Source of the DNA: a virus
DNA: 31,325 nucleotides
Direction: 5' to 3' (one strand)
Virus record (IMG/VR): IMGVR_UViG_3300012988_000033
Location: 1-31,325 of that record
A program made the position numbers and the translations under genes. The notes under the pieces were generated by a model. It was not told where the DNA came from. It was given only the letters and a program-made list of their open reading frames with translations, and ran no database searches. Numbering within the stretch: the stretch's first letter is position 1; each line of letters opens with the position of its first letter. Below, piece by piece: positions 29,101-31,325 of the stretch.

Positions 29101-29540
29101 GTTACGCGGACGACGTGGCGTCCTACATGCCCTGCTTCATGGAGCTGGCGGCGATCTATCCGGCCTATCCGACGATCGACAACCAATGGCAGTCCGCGAC
29201 GGTGTTCGTCAACGCGTACGGTGGTAGCCAGTTGACGCTCTACACGCGCGTGAAGTTCGACGCGCCGATCATCGACTTTACCTTCTTCGAGGAAGTCATC
29301 AAGTCCGACGACCCGGATGTCCGCCAGGAAACCCAAGTCCTTCCCCTCATCGAGTACCGCGCCTACATCCCCGTGCCGCAGCGGTATCTGAAGTTCGACA
29401 CGCAGGCGGAGGGGCGGATGTTGAAGCTCCTGATTGACGGCACGCAGAAGCCCGCGCTGCTGAACCCGGCGTTGGTGCCGGTCCGTATCACGCATATCTC
29501 GCTCACCACGTCCGAACCGTTGACCACGGACAAGACGTAA
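26163..29540 (+). CDS. Large tail protein, nozzle-like
   Basis: This 1125-residue protein is the largest in the window. It begins MPETLVSIEGGVDLRTSSIN and continues SPKGSLTNCLNFEKDQGAGL and VRRLGWTRYDGRV, a start I associate with podovirus tail-nozzle or tail-tube proteins that form the tube below the adaptor. The rest is beta-rich throughout, with no long coiled coil and no signal. Order (portal, scaffold, capsid, adaptor, then this) supports a tail nozzle. A role in receptor contact cannot be excluded. Confidence 0.75.
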   Translation: MPETLVSIEGGVDLRTSSINSPKGSLTNCLNFEKDQGAGLVRRLGWTRYDGRVSGPEIDDAVICFYNSANKTGAFIYGEQVTIFSAGRPTLNAIFIGDAAPTGSFPSALALAYPIQTFTDWTDVTAYPNATVITGVSSGAQVSVLTTPPVLMNVSDITIPWYDNIKNVIQLAHSASVGKVPGRNESPIDAEFTFGNNSYAIHDCVTYTFTNGTGTPYPLEGHVLVTSATGKMVGKILSVKLNSGDWTSADAAGQFVVYDYPLGQAFPATSDYLDLYSADGSTLLLMRVCRFGTTSALSADPNNTRALLYETYEQYVKNQSYAKAYGAQIIDPPKWQVPSPPTWTRPRITRELPYYLSSTGSPAGFGPKGQLDYSIYEYSRQGLTANIQLLDPVNTGEVFPTVAATPGGWVNPNNILVQDGAVATWTSSAAAGQVTSFLTGKTFNFASIPDDSTILGVVVRLRADGNAAGTNGWIDSEVRLTSSAFPNGIGSQNKANGFIVPGALTDRTYGGSTDAWGEQLTTTIIKDPSFGVAVRWRKLNGTIASAVQVDAYAITVYYTPTTRTVWIRDPTIVAAPAQDVAANIIHYCVDTGDASFVVKDAVGVLTVVIGTNEYEGTAAGKIRRLKAGDEIRTGPSNPATNAATGTLLAYVGAEDYPSTFPPGAAIDANISRYEVIDANFWDVPEGRAAYIANGAEYATMWDGTFTVRIRTGRPVASDNPRHLAAHLGYLHLGFDAGAVVNTATGKPLTVVGAIGAAVYNFGEPITGMLTLNGQTLGVWTDRSTRGLQGNSPTTAGGGSGYTPMMISPAINCIEYTLVNLVGQAVWTSYRGVETVRTVNAYGDFETLPLSAAAQLWLQGRLQADLSIGSRPSRALYAIGVRNKRQYRLYFADGYVYTLTMFDAGDQPVSTFQRVERPNSMTTGTVPNTFPTNAGVIRHIYSGTLSDGKEVILASFENQNSTVVTTGITPYFPYVVKIDSGYADDVASYMPCFMELAAIYPAYPTIDNQWQSATVFVNAYGGSQLTLYTRVKFDAPIIDFTFFEEVIKSDDPDVRQETQVLPLIEYRAYIPVPQRYLKFDTQAEGRMLKLLIDGTQKPALLNPALVPVRITHISLTTSEPLTTDKT

Positions 29541-29550
29541 AGGACCGTCC

Positions 29551-30279
29551 ATGCCTACCGCCCCTCCTCTTTCGCAATTCAACGTCAATGCGCCGATGGT
29601 GAACGGCATCTCGCAGACGCCGACCGGCGTCGCGCTGACGAGCGTTGGCAACAACGAACTCCTGAGCAACCAGCTCGGCAACCTCATGCGCAGCGACAAC
29701 CCGCTCGTGCAGAACGCGCAGCAGAACGCCCGCGCGTTTGCCGCAGCCCGCGGCGCCGGCCTTTCGGGAAGCCTCTACAGCGACGCTGCCACACGCGCCG
29801 CGTACGACCAGATGGTGCCCATCGCGCAGTTCGACGCCGGCCAGTACGCGGATGTGCGCGACCGTAACCAGGAGGCGCTGAACCAGCAGAACATCGAACG
29901 GATGGGCAATCAGACGTCCGTGCAGGTCGCCGGCATCGGTGCGCGCGCACAGCACGACGCCTTGATCGAGCAGGCGCGCCAGTTCGACATCAACCAGCAG
30001 AACCGCCAGCAGAACCGCGAGTGGGAGCTGGCCGACCAGCGCGCGGCGGCACGAGCGAACCAGCGATCGGCGACCTTCAACACACTCCTTCAAGCGGCCT
30101 TTTCCGATCCGTCGATCTGGCGCGATCCGCAGGGCGTGATGGGCTTCTTCAACACGTACTCGTCGAACATCGACGACATGCTCGCAGGATTGTTCCCCGA
30201 GTATCAGGAGCCGGGCACAGCCGCGCCCGGCACGAACCCGCGACCGGGCTACGCGCTGCCCGCAGGAGGCATGCCGTGA
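29551..30279 (+). CDS. Glutamine-rich internal/ejection-type protein
   Basis: This 242-residue protein starts MPTAPPLSQFNVNAPMVNGI. It is rich in glutamine, asparagine and alanine, with a helical middle (QEALNQQNIERMGNQTSVQV, IEQARQFDINQQNRQQN). Proteins of this type after the tail gene of podoviruses are often ejected into the host with the DNA. The ribosome site is AAAGGA. Function is by position and composition. Confidence 0.65.
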   Translation: MPTAPPLSQFNVNAPMVNGISQTPTGVALTSVGNNELLSNQLGNLMRSDNPLVQNAQQNARAFAAARGAGLSGSLYSDAATRAAYDQMVPIAQFDAGQYADVRDRNQEALNQQNIERMGNQTSVQVAGIGARAQHDALIEQARQFDINQQNRQQNREWELADQRAAARANQRSATFNTLLQAAFSDPSIWRDPQGVMGFFNTYSSNIDDMLAGLFPEYQEPGTAAPGTNPRPGYALPAGGMP

Positions 30280-30737
30280 GCCGTCCCGTGAAGCCCTTCA
30301 ACGGTCCCCGCCGCCAAGGCGGTTGGATCGGACTCGCTGTCGCTGTCGTCGGCGCCTACGCGCGTTCTCGCGCGCAGAGCGCAAGGGATCAAGAGGACGA
30401 AAAGCTTACCTACGAAAACAAGAGCGACCTCTCGAATCTCGACTTCCAACAGCGCCGGTGGTTGCAGGAACAGGCGCGCGCGTGGCAGTTGCAGGACAAG
30501 CAGTTCGACTTGAACTACAAGGAGAACGCGATTGCGGGCTTCCGAGACGCAGCGCCGCCCAACAGCGTGGGCGACAACGGCGCATGGGGCGCCCCGCCTG
30601 CGCCCACGTCGATCGACACGTCGAACCTCGCCCGCACGCAGGCGAACGGACAGGCGGCGATTGTCGATCCGCGCACGGGCCAGCCCGTGAACGCGAATGC
30701 GGTACCCTTGTCGCAATTCGGAGGTGGGTATGGCTGA
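30276..30737 (+). CDS. Small membrane-active or internal virion protein
   Basis: This 153-residue protein starts with GTG in a GTGA overlap (VSRPVKPFNGPRRQGGWIGL). A glycine-rich hydrophobic segment (GWIGLAVAVVGAYA, residues 16-29) is followed by a charged coiled coil (QRRWLQEQARAWQLQDKQFD). The C-terminus is proline- and asparagine-rich. An AGGAGG precedes the start. Probably an ejection protein; no family recognised. Confidence 0.6.
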   Translation: MSRPVKPFNGPRRQGGWIGLAVAVVGAYARSRAQSARDQEDEKLTYENKSDLSNLDFQQRRWLQEQARAWQLQDKQFDLNYKENAIAGFRDAAPPNSVGDNGAWGAPPAPTSIDTSNLARTQANGQAAIVDPRTGQPVNANAVPLSQFGGGYG

Positions 30738-31260
30738 CGCCACAATGGCTGACAACATGCAGCAACCGATGCCCGAGCAGGCACCCGAGCAGGGCAGCTC
30801 GCCGGACGGCGGCGATCCCTCGCAAATGGTCGGCTACATCCCCGAGGAATACCCCGCCAAGATCAAGACCTACCTCGCGGCCGCACGCAAGGTGTATCTG
30901 CGCGACGAGACGGCGGCGATGATCCGCAAGATGCTCGGCGCGGCGAACGATCCGGCGCACGCGCTAGCGTTGTTCGTTGGCAAGCTGATCGACAGCTTGG
31001 AAACCAAGCTCGGGCCGCTGACGGACGACGAGCACGACAAGGTCGCGTTGATCCTCTGCGGCTGGCTCGCGTCCACGATGCAGGCGATGGGCATGCCCGG
31101 CATGGATAGCCCCGAGGGACGGCAGGACTTCATGGGCCGCATCCTCAACCAGCTCGACAGCATGCAGCAGGAAGCACCGCAGGAAGGCGCACAAGACGCG
31201 CAGCAGCCGCCGATGGGCCAATTCCAGCCGCAGCAGGCGCCGCCTGGAGGTGTCCAGTGA
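30730..31260 (+). CDS. Hypothetical internal virion protein
   Basis: This 176-residue protein starts MADATMADNMQQPMPEQAPE; a second ATG at 30745 is possible. The first 30 residues and the last 30 are glutamine/proline-rich, and the middle is helical (YPAKIKTYLAAARKVYLRDE, LALFVGKLIDSLETKLGPLT). It has the composition of its neighbours and probably belongs to the same ejection set. Confidence 0.65.
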   Translation: MADATMADNMQQPMPEQAPEQGSSPDGGDPSQMVGYIPEEYPAKIKTYLAAARKVYLRDETAAMIRKMLGAANDPAHALALFVGKLIDSLETKLGPLTDDEHDKVALILCGWLASTMQAMGMPGMDSPEGRQDFMGRILNQLDSMQQEAPQEGAQDAQQPPMGQFQPQQAPPGGVQ

Positions 31261-31325
31261 GTGGCGATATCTGGGCCGCCATCGCAGGCGGCGCGAACTA
31301 CATCGGCCAGCAGCAGAAGGACGCG
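31257..31325 (+). CDS. Start of the next virion gene (partial)
   Basis: A GTG in a GTGA overlap starts a frame open to the window edge (VSGDIWAAIAGGANYIGQQQ, 23 codons visible). GGAGG lies before it. The start is like those of internal virion proteins with a glycine/alanine-rich hydrophobic beginning. The rest lies outside the window. Confidence 0.6.
   Translation, partial: MSGDIWAAIAGGANYIGQQQKDA

Noticed and set aside
1-31325. CRISPR array, integrase or attachment site
   Set aside because: No regularly spaced repeats and no tyrosine or serine recombinase motifs were seen; the few direct repeats found lie within or at the joins of coding genes.

Overview
The window is a GC-rich, densely packed stretch of a tailed double-stranded DNA phage or prophage. 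The virion genes fit a short-tailed (podovirus) particle: small and large terminase, a portal of about 750 residues, scaffold, an HK97-type major capsid protein, a decoration-like protein, an adaptor, a very large tail/nozzle-like protein and a run of glutamine-rich proteins that look like ejection proteins. No tape measure, sheath or tail-tube gene is visible. The host is not certain. GC content, abundant GTG starts and an exported protein carrying an IFANGFD motif (from memory common in secreted Xanthomonadaceae proteins) suggest a gammaproteobacterium near Lysobacter/Xanthomonas. No integrase, CI-like repressor, tRNA or CRISPR was found, so lifestyle is open. Both window ends cut through genes.

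Layout. (1) Positions 1-5255 form a leftward operon of about 15 genes. It begins with a Cro-like regulator and includes a DnaT-like ssDNA-binding protein, a DUF6745 protein with a small companion, and a conserved phage protein cut by the left edge. This looks like the replication/early-left module. (2) Positions 5285-5331 hold two back-to-back sigma70-type promoters whose -35 boxes lie in one perfect 22-bp palindrome, probably the operator for the Cro-like protein. (3) Positions 5363-12495 form a rightward early operon of about 20 mostly tiny, translationally coupled genes: zinc-ribbon proteins, one-helix membrane proteins, coiled coils, an exported protein, an HNH endonuclease and NinB. It is interrupted by one 432-bp gene-free stretch (9975-10406) full of perfect hairpins, directly before the HNH gene. 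(4) At 12485-12628 a possible promoter is followed by a strong terminator, resembling the lambda pR'-tR' late switch. (5) Positions 12768-15741 carry a lysis and membrane region: a GH24 lysozyme with an insertion, a twin-arginine-signal protein, holin candidates and a lipoprotein. (6) From 15738 to the right edge runs the packaging and morphogenesis module, with one strong terminator at 24578-24607 after the capsid genes.

Gene coupling is extreme: most junctions are 4-base ATGA or GTGA overlaps. The most interesting features are the structured region preceding the HNH gene, the shared palindromic operator, the scaffold protein with the same motif at both ends, and the lambda-like promoter-terminator ahead of lysis. 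Function calls rest on motif recognition from the sequence; no database search was run.
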